Shown piece by piece: positions 26,678 through 36,090 of a stretch of DNA of 64,000 nt. Position 1 is the first letter of the stretch. Every line of letters begins with the position of its first letter. The DNA is from Agriotes lineatus (lineage: Eukaryota; Arthropoda; Insecta; Coleoptera; Elateridae): positions 78,817,061-78,881,060 of the forward strand of contig OW679203.1 in assembly GCA_940337035.1 (NCBI GenBank), given 5' to 3'. The notes below the pieces were generated by a model, which saw only the letters and a program-made list of their open reading frames with translations, was not told the origin of the DNA and searched no databases. Both the position numbers and the translations under genes were made by a program.

Positions 26678-26982
26678 CGCCAGCGTGGCTCGGTGGTTAG
26701 AGCATTGGACTGCGGCGCGGAAGTCAGGAGTTCAAATCCCAGATCGATGCCTGGCGGGCGGCCTGCCCAGTTGCTTTAAATAATTGGATACCTGCGTTCG
26801 AAAGAATAATGGGTAATAATGTGGTTGTCTAATGCGTAATGCTCACCACATCACCACGTGTCATGAATTTGACGCGCGACAGCCGGGTGTGAGAGCGCGG
26901 ACACGGAAGCTCTGACCTTCCGCTTTGCAGGCCAAGCTCTTTCATGGGGTGTTAGTGCCTCACCATTATTATTATTATTTAT
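26678..26982 (+). mobile_element. tRNA-derived SINE with ATT tail
   Basis: The head has an RNA polymerase III A box (TGGCTCGGTGG at 26686-26696, followed by TTAGAGC) and a B box (GAGTTCAAATCCC at 26728-26740) with tRNA-like spacing. A tRNA-unrelated body of about 220 bp follows, then a simple (ATT)n tail at about 26964-26982. The acceptor-stem ends do not pair properly, so this is a SINE and not a tRNA gene. The target duplication is ambiguous in this AT-rich site. Confidence 0.85.
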
Positions 26983-27667
26983 TAAATCCAAATTGTTTGT
27001 GCAACTAAGTTGTAAATTGCATTTAAACGGCGATTGAAATAATTACCTTCTACAGGTTACCACGGTTATAAATTGATTATTAATGGATGTTTGAAACGTA
27101 TACATGTATAAATTTAAAAAAAACTGGAGAAATATGAAGACACAATATGCAAATTTTTATATAAATATCGAGGTTTTGAAACCGGCCTTGCTACATTTCT
27201 TGCCAGTAATGTTTGTTTTCGCAGTAAAGTCCAAGCCCATTTGTATTTGTATATGTATATTCGTATGTGTTAAATTGAAGCATATTGCATTTGGTGCGGA
27301 CCTGCAGGAAAGGTCTGTGCAAGTGCATTGTGCAAGTCGCTTTGAATCAAAGTAATTAGAAATAGCGTAAAAGCTGCAGTAAATTGTGTGTTGCAGCACA
27401 CAGTGCAGAAAACAAGTATTTTCCGGGTGTACCGGTAAGTACACAATTTTGCGCTATATTTCATTCAAAACATCCATTGAGAAACGCCAATTTACGCCAC
27501 ACCCAAAGGGGCATTTACATTTAGCAGTGCTGTGATATTTACATTGCAACCTGTGCGGTTATTTTTAAGCCTAGACTTCCAAAATTAGATAATGCACTTC
27601 GAGGTTTGAAAACATGTACGCCACCGCTGCTTCTACGAGTTAAGGTAAATCGATATAGAAAAGTGTT

Positions 27668-28075
27668 GCAGTTACGCGGTAAAGTTCCCGTCCAGAATGT
27701 GTTTACGTACACGTATCATGCCAATTTAATGAAAATCAGGAGTGACCGGCCAGGGCAGTATTAAAACATTTTGACAATTGCCTTTTTTCAATACAATTAT
27801 TTCAACGTTATTTCTGATTATGTTTTACGTTGTCCATGTATGTTTGCAACATGCCTGCGATGAGCCTCAAGCTATATCGCACGTAGGTTGTTTGAGTATT
27901 TTTTAGTTCCATTTTCACTTATTTGCTTTGTGTTTAGATGTGTTTTCCGTATTTTTCTATGTTATTTTTGTATTCTTTATATGTTTTTATTTGTGTTTTA
28001 AAGCCAATAGGTTATGTAATTGGCTTTTATTGTGCATTGTTCAAAGTTAATTTTAGTTCGACGACACTGCCAGAT
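27668..28075 (+). repeat. Dispersed repeat family B, copy 2
   Basis: Shares ordered blocks with 5775-6135 and 44475-44840: TTGCAGTTACGCGGTAA at the start, CAAGCTATATCGCACGTAGG in the middle, and TGTTTTAAAGCCAATAGGT then AATTGGCTTTTATTGTG near the end. Non-coding; class unknown. Confidence 0.55.
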
Positions 28076-28504
28076 TCCTGTTTAGGCATATAGTGATCTT
28101 TCATAAGGTAGAGAGATTAAGAGATCTTCATGTTTACTGAGCTAGCTAACCGAACAGAGAAAAACAAATAAACATTTAAATATTATGGCCTACAAGACTT
28201 CTTAAAATTTAATGTATCCAGGTCAAGGGTGTACAAAAACCGCATTACAAGCTTAATGAAATGCGAAAATAAATTTCTAAGGTTACAACTTCTCGGGGCG
28301 AGTCAAGCCGCGGCCATGGCGAATCGGATTTTGCGGCTCTGGTGAATCGGCAGACGCGTCTAGCCCTCCACGATCTGTACTGGACCGAGTTTTATGATAG
28401 CTGGCAGTGGCGTATTAATCCAGCTCCGGGCCTGTGTTCCACAATCTCCTCGAGCCCCCCCTTTTCTTTCTTTTGTATATTAAGGGAAAATAATTTATAA
28501 AAAT

Positions 28505-30918
28505 CTTCTTCTTCTTCTCAGCCCGTTGACATCCACTGCTGGATGTAGGCCTCCTCCAGGCTCCTCCATCTATTTCGGTCTTGGGCCACCGAAATCCAAT
28601 TTTTACCCGCAATTCTCTGTATATCATCTCTCCACCTTGCAAGGGGTCTTCCAACACTCCTTTTCCGTTCTCGTGGCCTCCATTGTAGTGCGATCTTTGT
28701 CCACTTTACATTGTCTCTAGCCACGTGTCCCGCATAACGCCACTTCAACCGTGCCACTCTTCCAATAACATCTTCTATGTTTGTTTTTCTTCGGATATCC
28801 TTATTGCGGATTCGATCGCGGAGGCTAATGCCTAGCATTGCCCGTTCCATCGCTCGTTGGCATACCCTTAACTTATTGGCACGCTTTACCGTTAGTGTTA
28901 TTGTTTCTAGGCCGTAGGTTGTAACAGGTAAGATACAGGTGTTGTATACTTTACGTTTAAGACTCAAAGGTATTTCAGGATTTTTCAGGATATACGAAAG
29001 CCTGGAGAATGCTGCCCAGCTAAGACTAACACGTCGGCTTATTTCAGCATCCTGATTTTCTTTTCCAGTTGTTATTATGTGTCCAAGGTAATTATATTCC
29101 CTAGCTAGTTCAAGGTCTTGGTTTCCGATGGTTACTTTTAAATCTCCGGTACTCATTATCTTTGTCTTCTGCATGTTCATAGTAAGACCGACTTTTATAG
29201 ATGCTTCTTGGAGTTCTCTTATCATATTAGCGAGTTCTTCTGCATTGGTACTGATCAGCACGACGTCATCTGCGAATCTTAAGTGACTCAGAAACTTGCC
29301 ATCCATGCTGATACCCTTTTCCTGCCACTGTAGGTTCTTAAACACGTCTTCGAGGGCCAGTGTGAACAGCTTGGGCGAAATGGGGTCTCCTTGTCTCACT
29401 CCTCGTTTTATTTTGATCCTGTTAGTGACGGTATCTTCATCAACCTTAACGCACATCGTGGCATTTTCGTATACGTGTTTTAATAGACTCGAGTATCTGG
29501 AGTCTATTCTCGCGTTGTTCATACCCTGTAAGATGGTCCAGGTTTCGATGGAATCAAATGCTTTGTGGTAGTCTACAAAGGCCATGTGGTAAGAGATATT
29601 GTATTCTGTGCATTTTTCAATTACGGTTCGAATAGTTTGAATATGATCAATGGTGCTGAAGCCTTTTCTGAAGCCAGCCTGTTCTTCTGGCTGGTAGAAG
29701 TCAAACTTGTTGCTCAGTCTATTAGTTAGAATTCTTGTTAGCAATTTATATAGTATTGACAGAAGACTGATTGGACGGTAGTTTTCCAAGTCAGAGCTAT
29801 CCCCTTTTTTATACAGAATAATAACCTCTGCGTTTTTCCACGTTTCGGGAATTTCCCCTTCTTCGAGACATTTATTCATTAGAATTAAGATAGCTTGCTG
29901 TAAGATTCTGCCTCCAGCTTTCAACATTTCACTTGTGATCCCGTCTTCTCCTGGAGCTTTGCGTGTTTTCATTTGACTCAGTGCTAGCTTCAACTCGTTC
30001 TCATCCACTTCAGGCAATTCTTCAGATCCCACGTTAGTTATTGTCTGCGTGTTTATTAGTTCTTTGTGTGTTTGTGTTGACTGACTATAGAGCTTAGAAT
30101 AAAAATGCTCTATTACCTTTAGAATTTCTCTTTTCTCTCTCACTAGATTTCCTCGATCGTTCTTTAGTTTCGAGATTTTTGACTTCCCTCGACTCTTTTT
30201 TGCTCTTAAAACTTTCATGTTCATGTTATCGTTAATCAGTTCTTCTATCAGTAGAGTATTGTACCTTCTTATGTCTTTTCTGATTTCCTTCTTTACTTGT
30301 TTGTTTAATTCTTGATATGCTGGGGCATCTCTGTCTAATCTTCTTCGCACCTGAATAAGGTTTTCTGTTTCTTTACTTATTTTGGATTTGCTTTTTTTCT
30401 TCGTTCTGTAGCAGACAGTCTTTATTGCTACTTGGATACTATTTTCTATTCTACCGGATAGTTCGTTTAAGCTTAGTTCTTCTAGATGTTCTATAGGGTT
30501 TAGTTTGCTTTCGACTATTTTGTTGAACTCTTCCTCTTGACTCTTGAGTTCTAGCATTGATGGTCTAATATTTCTCTCCATGAACTTCTTACGTTCTATA
30601 CGAGTGTTAATGGCAAACCTTGCTCGGACTAAACGGTGATCACTTCCGGTGTTAAATTTATTTAGCACAGAAACGTCGTAGCAGTTACTTTTATCCGATG
30701 CGAGAATATAGTCAATTTCATTTTTAACATTTCCTCCAGGGCTCCTCCACGTCCACTTCCTTTGTGGGGGTTTCTTGAAAAACGTATTCAGGCAGTAGAG
30801 GCCTTCTCTACAGAGGAAATCGATTAGCATTTGTCCTCTCGGATTTCGATTACCAAGGCCATGTTTACCAATATAAGATGGATCTGAATCGTTTCGTGGC
30901 CCTATCTTGGCATTAAAG
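28505..30918 (-). mobile_element. RTE-type LINE, 5'-truncated, inside the hAT element
   Basis: The coding frame ends close to a (GAA)n tail (read as CTT repeats on the plus strand at about 28505-28518), typical of RTE elements, which end in short tandem repeats and not poly(A). The 5' end at about 30918 falls inside the endonuclease domain, the usual outcome of incomplete reverse transcription. TAAAAAT is present at both junctions (28498-28504 and 30919-30925) and is a plausible 7-bp target duplication. Confidence 0.85.
28518..30917 (-). CDS. RTE LINE endonuclease (C-terminal part) and reverse transcriptase
   Basis: One uninterrupted frame. From the first ATG at 30830 it is 770 codons; in-frame similarity continues upstream to about 30917 (AKIGPRNDSDPSYIGKHG), so that ATG is internal. 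The start of the frame is the end of an apurinic/apyrimidinic-type endonuclease, with the terminal SDHR motif at residues 63-66 (numbered from that ATG). The reverse transcriptase follows: KAPGEDGI (about 291-298), YRPISLLS (351-358), motif A FVDYHKAFD (418-426), GVRQGDPISP (477-486) and the catalytic FADD (519-522). The C-terminus (GRPLARWRDDIQ and onward) is typical of RTE/BovB-like proteins. The polymerase would copy element RNA at a nicked target. There are no stops or frameshifts, but loss of the endonuclease N-terminus makes this copy non-autonomous. Confidence 0.92.
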   Translation of the reverse strand, partial: FNAKIGPRNDSDPSYIGKHGLGNRNPRGQMLIDFLCREGLYCLNTFFKKPPQRKWTWRSPGGNVKNEIDYILASDKSNCYDVSVLNKFNTGSDHRLVRARFAINTRIERKKFMERNIRPSMLELKSQEEEFNKIVESKLNPIEHLEELSLNELSGRIENSIQVAIKTVCYRTKKKSKSKISKETENLIQVRRRLDRDAPAYQELNKQVKKEIRKDIRRYNTLLIEELINDNMNMKVLRAKKSRGKSKISKLKNDRGNLVREKREILKVIEHFYSKLYSQSTQTHKELINTQTITNVGSEELPEVDENELKLALSQMKTRKAPGEDGITSEMLKAGGRILQQAILILMNKCLEEGEIPETWKNAEVIILYKKGDSSDLENYRPISLLSILYKLLTRILTNRLSNKFDFYQPEEQAGFRKGFSTIDHIQTIRTVIEKCTEYNISYHMAFVDYHKAFDSIETWTILQGMNNARIDSRYSSLLKHVYENATMCVKVDEDTVTNRIKIKRGVRQGDPISPKLFTLALEDVFKNLQWQEKGISMDGKFLSHLRFADDVVLISTNAEELANMIRELQEASIKVGLTMNMQKTKIMSTGDLKVTIGNQDLELAREYNYLGHIITTGKENQDAEISRRVSLSWAAFSRLSYILKNPEIPLSLKRKVYNTCILPVTTYGLETITLTVKRANKLRVCQRAMERAMLGISLRDRIRNKDIRRKTNIEDVIGRVARLKWRYAGHVARDNVKWTKIALQWRPRERKRSVGRPLARWRDDIQRIAGKNWISVAQDRNRWRSLEEAYIQQWMSTG

Positions 30919-30984
30919 TAAAAATAAAAACTACGAAATTTTAAATTTACGTCATAATATTACACATACATAAAAAATATAATA

Positions 30985-31464
30985 TCAAATTAACAAAAAA
31001 TAAAACACGATATTATCTATATTTAAAGTGCGAACAACGTCATTTTCAATAAAAACCACTGCCAAAGCTGATAATCGCTCTTGGGAAATTGTATTTCTTA
31101 GATAGTTTTTTATTAACTTTAATTTTGAAAATGACCTTTTAGCAGAAGCTACTGAAACAGGAATGGTTAAAAATATATTGCAAGCAGTAATAATTTCACT
31201 AAAACTACAACAAGAAGAAAAATTTTTAATTAAGACAAGACGTAGTAATTCATTAATGGAATTAATTTCTTTTAACTCATTTAGAAAGCACTGTCTAAAA
31301 GAAATTAGCTGTTGAGAAAGTGTATCCGAAATATCTTCTGGATATGTTAGGTAAAGAGCCTTACCCATTTCGTATAGCTCTTTGTCAGAAAGAGAAGAAC
31401 TGCGTAACACATCTGGGGACAAAACTCTAAAAGTTGCATGATCCTTAGTGACCTTTTTTGTCAC
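30985..31464 (-). pseudogene. hAT transposase, C-terminal fragment (ZMYM1-like type)
   Basis: An open frame of 159 residues ending with the hAT C-terminal dimerisation region: LTIPVSVASAKRSFSKLKLI, followed by a basic stretch and SQERLSALAVVFIEND. The PxSxAxxxRSFSxLKxIK...RL..L motif is diagnostic of the hATC domain, and the wording is closest to zinc finger MYM-type protein 1-like hAT proteins of insects. The N-terminal zinc finger and the DDE catalytic core are absent. The first ATG is simply where the deleted frame happens to open. The frame lies inside a hAT element with intact termini and target duplications. The protein is not expected to be active; the ends could still be moved by a transposase supplied elsewhere. 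Confidence 0.9.
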
Positions 31465-34214
31465 AGTTTTTTAAGATAATTTTTTAAACTTTGCCTCGCT
31501 GGGCCTCTGCGAGGCCCACTCCTGTGTTCCCGGAACACACGGAACACTGCCAGATACGCCACTGATAGCTGGTGCCGCATCTGATTTTCCAATTTCCGCC
31601 TCTGTCTATGATTCCAGTCGCCTTTTCTGCAGCCTTTTGCTACTATGCCTTTACTGATTTCATTTTTCCATTGCCTTCTTCCTTTTCGCATTCGAGAGGG
31701 ATCCATTGCGACACTGTTCTACAGTCAGGTAACTCTCGCCGCCGAGTTACCGCAGCCGATTCGCCGTGGGCAATACGACGCGAAACCCAACTCGTCACGG
31801 TGTGACTCGCCGCGAGAAATTGCAATCGGTAATGAATTCCTACAGAAGTCAGAAAAGTGGTACACTGTTTAGACAATTTAGACGAAGATAAATTTAAATG
31901 GTTAGAAGAAAGGCTGATAGTTAATGAGCAACTTTAGCAACCTACGTACGGTGAAAAATATAGCTCAAACTAGAAGTTGAAAAGGTTAGCATAGTTTCTT
32001 TAGAAATCACAGATGATGAGTAATGCGAAGAAAAGGTTAAATACTTTTGAAAAGGTGATACAATGTAGATATACATTCATGAAACAATAATAACGTTAAC
32101 GATAAGATTACATCAAATCAGTGTTTCTCCCCTAAAATAAAAAAACATTTTGACCAATCACTTGCAGAATAAATAAATACATTGCCAGCAACTAATAAAT
32201 ATGAATGTACACGAATATAAAACACAGACATTAATTTAAAAAAAATACTGAAAAAATCTGTTAATTGGTTTACGTGCATGCATCTAACCTCTCTTCTGCA
32301 TACCTCATATATAGCACAAAATAATCCCAGTAAACAATAGAGGCCCACGCTTAATTATTCACTATGTGATATCGAATAGAGCGCTCCACTTGACATAAAT
32401 ATTTGAACTGGATGGAGCTATAATATAGAACGTGGTCGAGTTTAATTACTTGAGCGCCACAGAACCGGGCGATATAAATGTAAGTCGCTACGTACAGCTA
32501 AAAATACCTAAAGCAGCACATATAAATAAGCACAGGTCAATAAATAACGCATTAAATTAAGTAATAAGATTCACGACTGGCTTTAAATGGTAATAGGAAG
32601 AAAGGGAAAGACGCACATTTTCTAAAGTATAAAAATCAGTAACGTCTATCAACAAAAGTCAATTCTTGTTTCTAGCGTAGAAGCAACATTGGAAACAAAG
32701 CTATATTTGGTCCTTTGAGCCGGATATGTTTCCTTTCATTCAGGGTTAAAATAACAATTTCTCATTAACATACTCCTGCTAATTTAGTAAATTTTTGCAA
32801 CTAGTTGTATTGAAAAATAGCTTCTACAACGGAACAACTTTTTCGATGAGATTTTTGTTACATTTAATATGATAGAGAGTGAATTATTATGGACAATGGA
32901 AAAATTCTAAGCATTATTAAACTCTAGTTACTTGCGAATAACGTTTTACATAATAAAGCTAAAGACATTGCAAACAAACTCTGCTAGAAGGTTCTGTAAA
33001 GTTGAATACAAACTAGCAGTAGCCGTTTGTAAATACTATACAGATTACTCTGTATGCAGTCGGTATTTACGTTGAGTGCCAGTTAATTCATGCAATTAAC
33101 TGTCCTACTTTACTTCTTCTTCTTCTCATTTCTTCTTATGCCATCAGCGAGCGTCGAAGTATTTTTTAAGATACTAATTCTATTTACCGGAGCTCAATGA
33201 GACAATTTTAGCATAGCAATTTTATTTATTAGGTTAATTTAATTCTGTAAAGTGTGAACTGCTGAAAAAAGTTCCCCTTTGCATAAACCTATGTTGGTCT
33301 ACTATTTTTATTTAACTCGATTAATGTCTCTTGTACAACACTTTTGACAATGTTGTTTACCTTCTAATGGCCGCTCGACCTGTTCTTACATGGAAGTGTT
33401 GTTTCATTGATGAAAATTACATAGAGCGCTTGTTTTGTCTGAGTTTTGTGGGTTTTCATGAAATCAGAAACTACTTCAATCAAATTAGATTATCCTGGAG
33501 ATGATTAGTTACAAATAATAATGTAGAGCAGTGCAACAATAAAATATTATTAAGTGCAGTGTAATATTTTTTCAGGACGTGCTTGAACATTTTTATATAA
33601 AGCTGTTTCTCAAAATATGTTTATTTCTGAAACATACTCAATTAAGCCATTAAGCACGAAATTTAATCTTCATTGGTTTTTAAGTTCCTTTCATCCCTCA
33701 AGTCACCCTACTGTTTTAAAATGCAATGAATAATGATGATCAGTAGCACAACAATACCGATAAAGAAAAGATATCGTTTTGAAAACCAACCTTATCTGTG
33801 AACAATTAAATCTGTGCCATCTTCGTCAACCATTATAAAAAATATTGCTCTTAACCACCACTCAACCATGTGAACGCATCAGTGTGTCCCAAACACGGAT
33901 GTTCCACATCGCATTAGCCTAATTTAAACAACGCCTTTTCTCCCCAACTCGCATTCCCACACACCAACCCTTGCAAAAAGCCGCCCTTCGCCAACCTCTC
34001 CGCTTGCACGAATCCCCAGACAAGCACATCTCAAGTAAATTAGGCCCTGCATTCAAACGGAAACTGAGGATAAAGAGAAATAAAAATAACAAATGAAGCT
34101 GCTGTCACATGAACGGTCGGAGGAGCGGGATAAATGTGTACAGGTACGATTCGGTCGAGATGTTATTTATTTGGCAGCATAAAGGGCTTTCCGGTATAAC
34201 ATTTTGCGACCTAC

Positions 34215-34385
34215 CTCTTTCAGTTTCGTGCGGGCGAAAGTGGAGCTGAAGGTGGTCGCCATCCTCTCGCCGCCACAGGATGCGCGGCGAGGGGTGGCCT
34301 GTGGCTTTGCATGCCAATGTGACGTTTTCGCCCTCCGAAACGGTCACATCGCTGCTGGTTTCAGAATCGTCGATGTCCGGGGGAA
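34215..34385 (-). CDS. Exon: first half of Ig domain 2 of a DIP/lachesin-like cell-surface protein
   Basis: This minus-strand exon encodes the N-terminal half of an I-set immunoglobulin domain, beginning VPPDI and carrying ENVTLACKATG (first Ig cysteine and a possible N-glycosylation site, NVT) and ILWRRED (core tryptophan). The order of motifs is that of the second Ig domain of insect DIP/lachesin/IgLON-type neuronal adhesion proteins, which are GPI- or membrane-anchored on the cell surface and bind Dpr-type partners. The acceptor is TTTGTTACAG and the donor GTAGGT. The exon is 171 bp, with a phase-1 junction at each end. Its final G joins the TG that opens the next exon (22119-22247) to give a valine codon, so the two splice in frame. 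The upstream exons for Ig1 are not visible up to position 64000. Family is from motif recall; which paralogue cannot be told. Confidence 0.88.
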
Positions 34386-35216
34386 CTGTAACAAATAAAC
34401 CGTTATGGAGATACGTATTTAACTCGAAAACGGATTGAGTGACTACGAATAAATTGCATTTTATCAAAAACTGCACTAGTTTTAAATCGATGAACACTCA
34501 CTGATGTATATGCGATAGCCACCGATGTATCATCGGGGCTTTGTCCCATATTGAGTATATATCAATTTGCATCAAAATTAGTTTCGCTTACGAGACAGCC
34601 CCAAGCGCAACTATGGAACTGAAGCGTGTTACGAAATTATAAAAAACAACTTTCCATTTACAACAACTGGGAACGAAATGGAAAAAAGAGCGCGGGAAAA
34701 CAAATATACCGGTTCATAGTTTTCATTAAAAAAACAATGTTCGCCCTAGAAACTAATTTCCAATCTGGCGTACAGTATCAAGATAGCGAATAACATTATC
34801 CGAACCAATTTTGCTTTTAGTTTCAAGAGTAAGTTTGTCATGAAGCAGTTTCGTATGAAATTTTCAACCAATACAGTCGTGTCAGGGTTCACTTTTCGTG
34901 CTAAGAACAGGTTCTTCCGCCGAGTATGTTTTATTGGTCTTCTCTGGTCTAAATATGTCATGTTTTACATATTGAGGGAACTCCTGTAATAACCACTGAC
35001 AATAGATATCACCCAAATCGAACAAACCACCTCATTCAATTTTCTAAGCACCAAAACATCGAATTACGGGAATTTAAAGGAAAATATAAAACACCAGATT
35101 AACAAGTTTTCAACTTCCTAGGTCATCTCAAAGATAATTATAACTTAGGAACTCTCAAGACATGTATTAAATCCATATTCACCTACGCAGCAAAAGAGCA
35201 CATCACAGAACGTGAT

Positions 35217-35825
35217 TGTAAAAGATGTGGCCAAAATTAATTGGAACTTAGCACCTTTTATGTTTGTTGTAAAACCAGTTTAGTTGTTTGACAGCAGATA
35301 GAGTTTATTTCGTTGTTATAAGAGTTAGGGAGAGAAGGCCAGGCCATGCCAACTCTTTACGAACATTTGAAGCCTGTGTTCGTCCCCATCAATGAATACA
35401 CAATCATGGTTAAAAGTATATTGAATTCTAAAACATATCACAGAGCTATATATACAGTAAATGTATGCCGTGTTTACGACCTATTATTAAAATTACAATC
35501 ATATATGTTTTAACTAACGTAATTCTAGACGCTTGAGTTGTTGTCTTGACCTAGTAGCCTCGCAAACTTGCACCGGTTGTGCTTTTGACATACGATACAC
35601 TACACTTGTAAAACTGCAGCGTCTGTTTGTAAATACGGAACTGTTACTCGATTGCATGTGTCGCTTACATTTAATTGTTATCGCGACACAGAAACTTGAC
35701 ACATATCTAATCTGGCGCAAGTTATGCAGTTATTGTGGACTAATTGCGTAAACTTTTGTGTTTACTTGATTACAGTTACTTTCACAATATTTACTTAAAA
35801 CCCATGATCAAACATAGATTGAACA
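35217..35825 (-). repeat. 3' LTR of the BEL/Pao element
   Basis: 609 bp, the partner of 40214-40822. It has the same TATATATA (35447-35454) and AATAAA (35304-35309) signals. Confidence 0.93.
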
Positions 35826-35859
35826 TTTTGGCCGGGTCGCTTGCTGACAGCCGGGGTTG

Positions 35860-36090
35860 GTGCGGTCAGGCGTCTGTTGCAGTGGTTGCCTCGTGGACGT
35901 TTCCCTTGACGTGAGGTGTTGCATATAAGGGTTATAAACTGAATTCGTCTTGGCCTGCGCTGAGTTGTTCCTTGGTCCGGCAGTTGTATTTCCATACACA
36001 ATAGCTTATGCCGCACAGTAGGCCAATGACCAGTATTGTTAATATACTGCTGATAGATCCTGTCGTGAAAAATAGGTGTCTCCAGCGTGG
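35860..36090 (-). pseudogene. Envelope-like C-terminus with membrane segment, out of frame
   Basis: Immediately after the 840-codon frame, another minus-strand frame reads ILTILVIGLLCGISYCVW (about 36050-35990), a hydrophobic stretch of transmembrane length followed by a charged tail. This is where an envelope glycoprotein membrane anchor would sit. A frameshift or stop separates it from the main frame, so any product would lack its anchor. Confidence 0.65.

Larger units (their letters stand above)
28405..31564 (-). mobile_element. hAT DNA transposon with perfect 8-bp target duplication
   Basis: The terminal inverted repeat CAGTGGCGTA is at 28405-28414 and its inverse at 31555-31564. The host sequence ATAGCTGG is duplicated exactly at 28397-28404 and 31565-31572. 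Eight-base target duplications and CAxTG termini are hallmarks of hAT elements. The internal open frame encodes the C-terminus of a hAT transposase. The element is defective: the transposase frame starts only 100 bp from the right terminus, so most of the protein has been deleted, and an RTE LINE has inserted downstream of it. Confidence 0.93.
28291..31817. mobile_element. Outer TIR element (about 360 bp when emptied) hosting a hAT insertion
   Basis: The left end TCTCGGGGCGAGTC (28291-28304) is matched, inverted, by the right end TCTCGCGGCGAGTC (31804-31817). Subterminal GGCGAATCGG words lie further in on both sides (about 28320 and 31757). Removing the hAT element and one target copy leaves about 360 bp. 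The left remnant is 28291-28404 and the right remnant 31565-31817. No transposase and no certain target duplication are seen. Confidence 0.55.
22248..34214. other. 12-kb intron splitting Ig domain 2
   Basis: Bounded by the GTAGGT donor of the exon at 34215-34385 and the acceptor of the exon at 22119-22247, whose phases match, so no intervening coding exon is required. Contents listed separately: a foldback MITE, a tetranucleotide repeat, a tRNA-derived SINE, dispersed repeats and a triple nest of transposons. Nothing identifiable in 22248-23330, 23620-25900, 26990-27660 or 31820-34210, apart from a short CTT-rich stretch near 33115-33145. Confidence 0.8.

Noticed and set aside
26678..26760. 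A functional tRNA gene
   Set aside because: A and B boxes are present, but the acceptor stem does not pair and a SINE body and ATT tail follow.
33115..33145. CTT-rich stretch as another RTE tail on the minus strand
   Set aside because: The adjacent sequence does not translate to an RTE C-terminus, so the repeat alone is insufficient.
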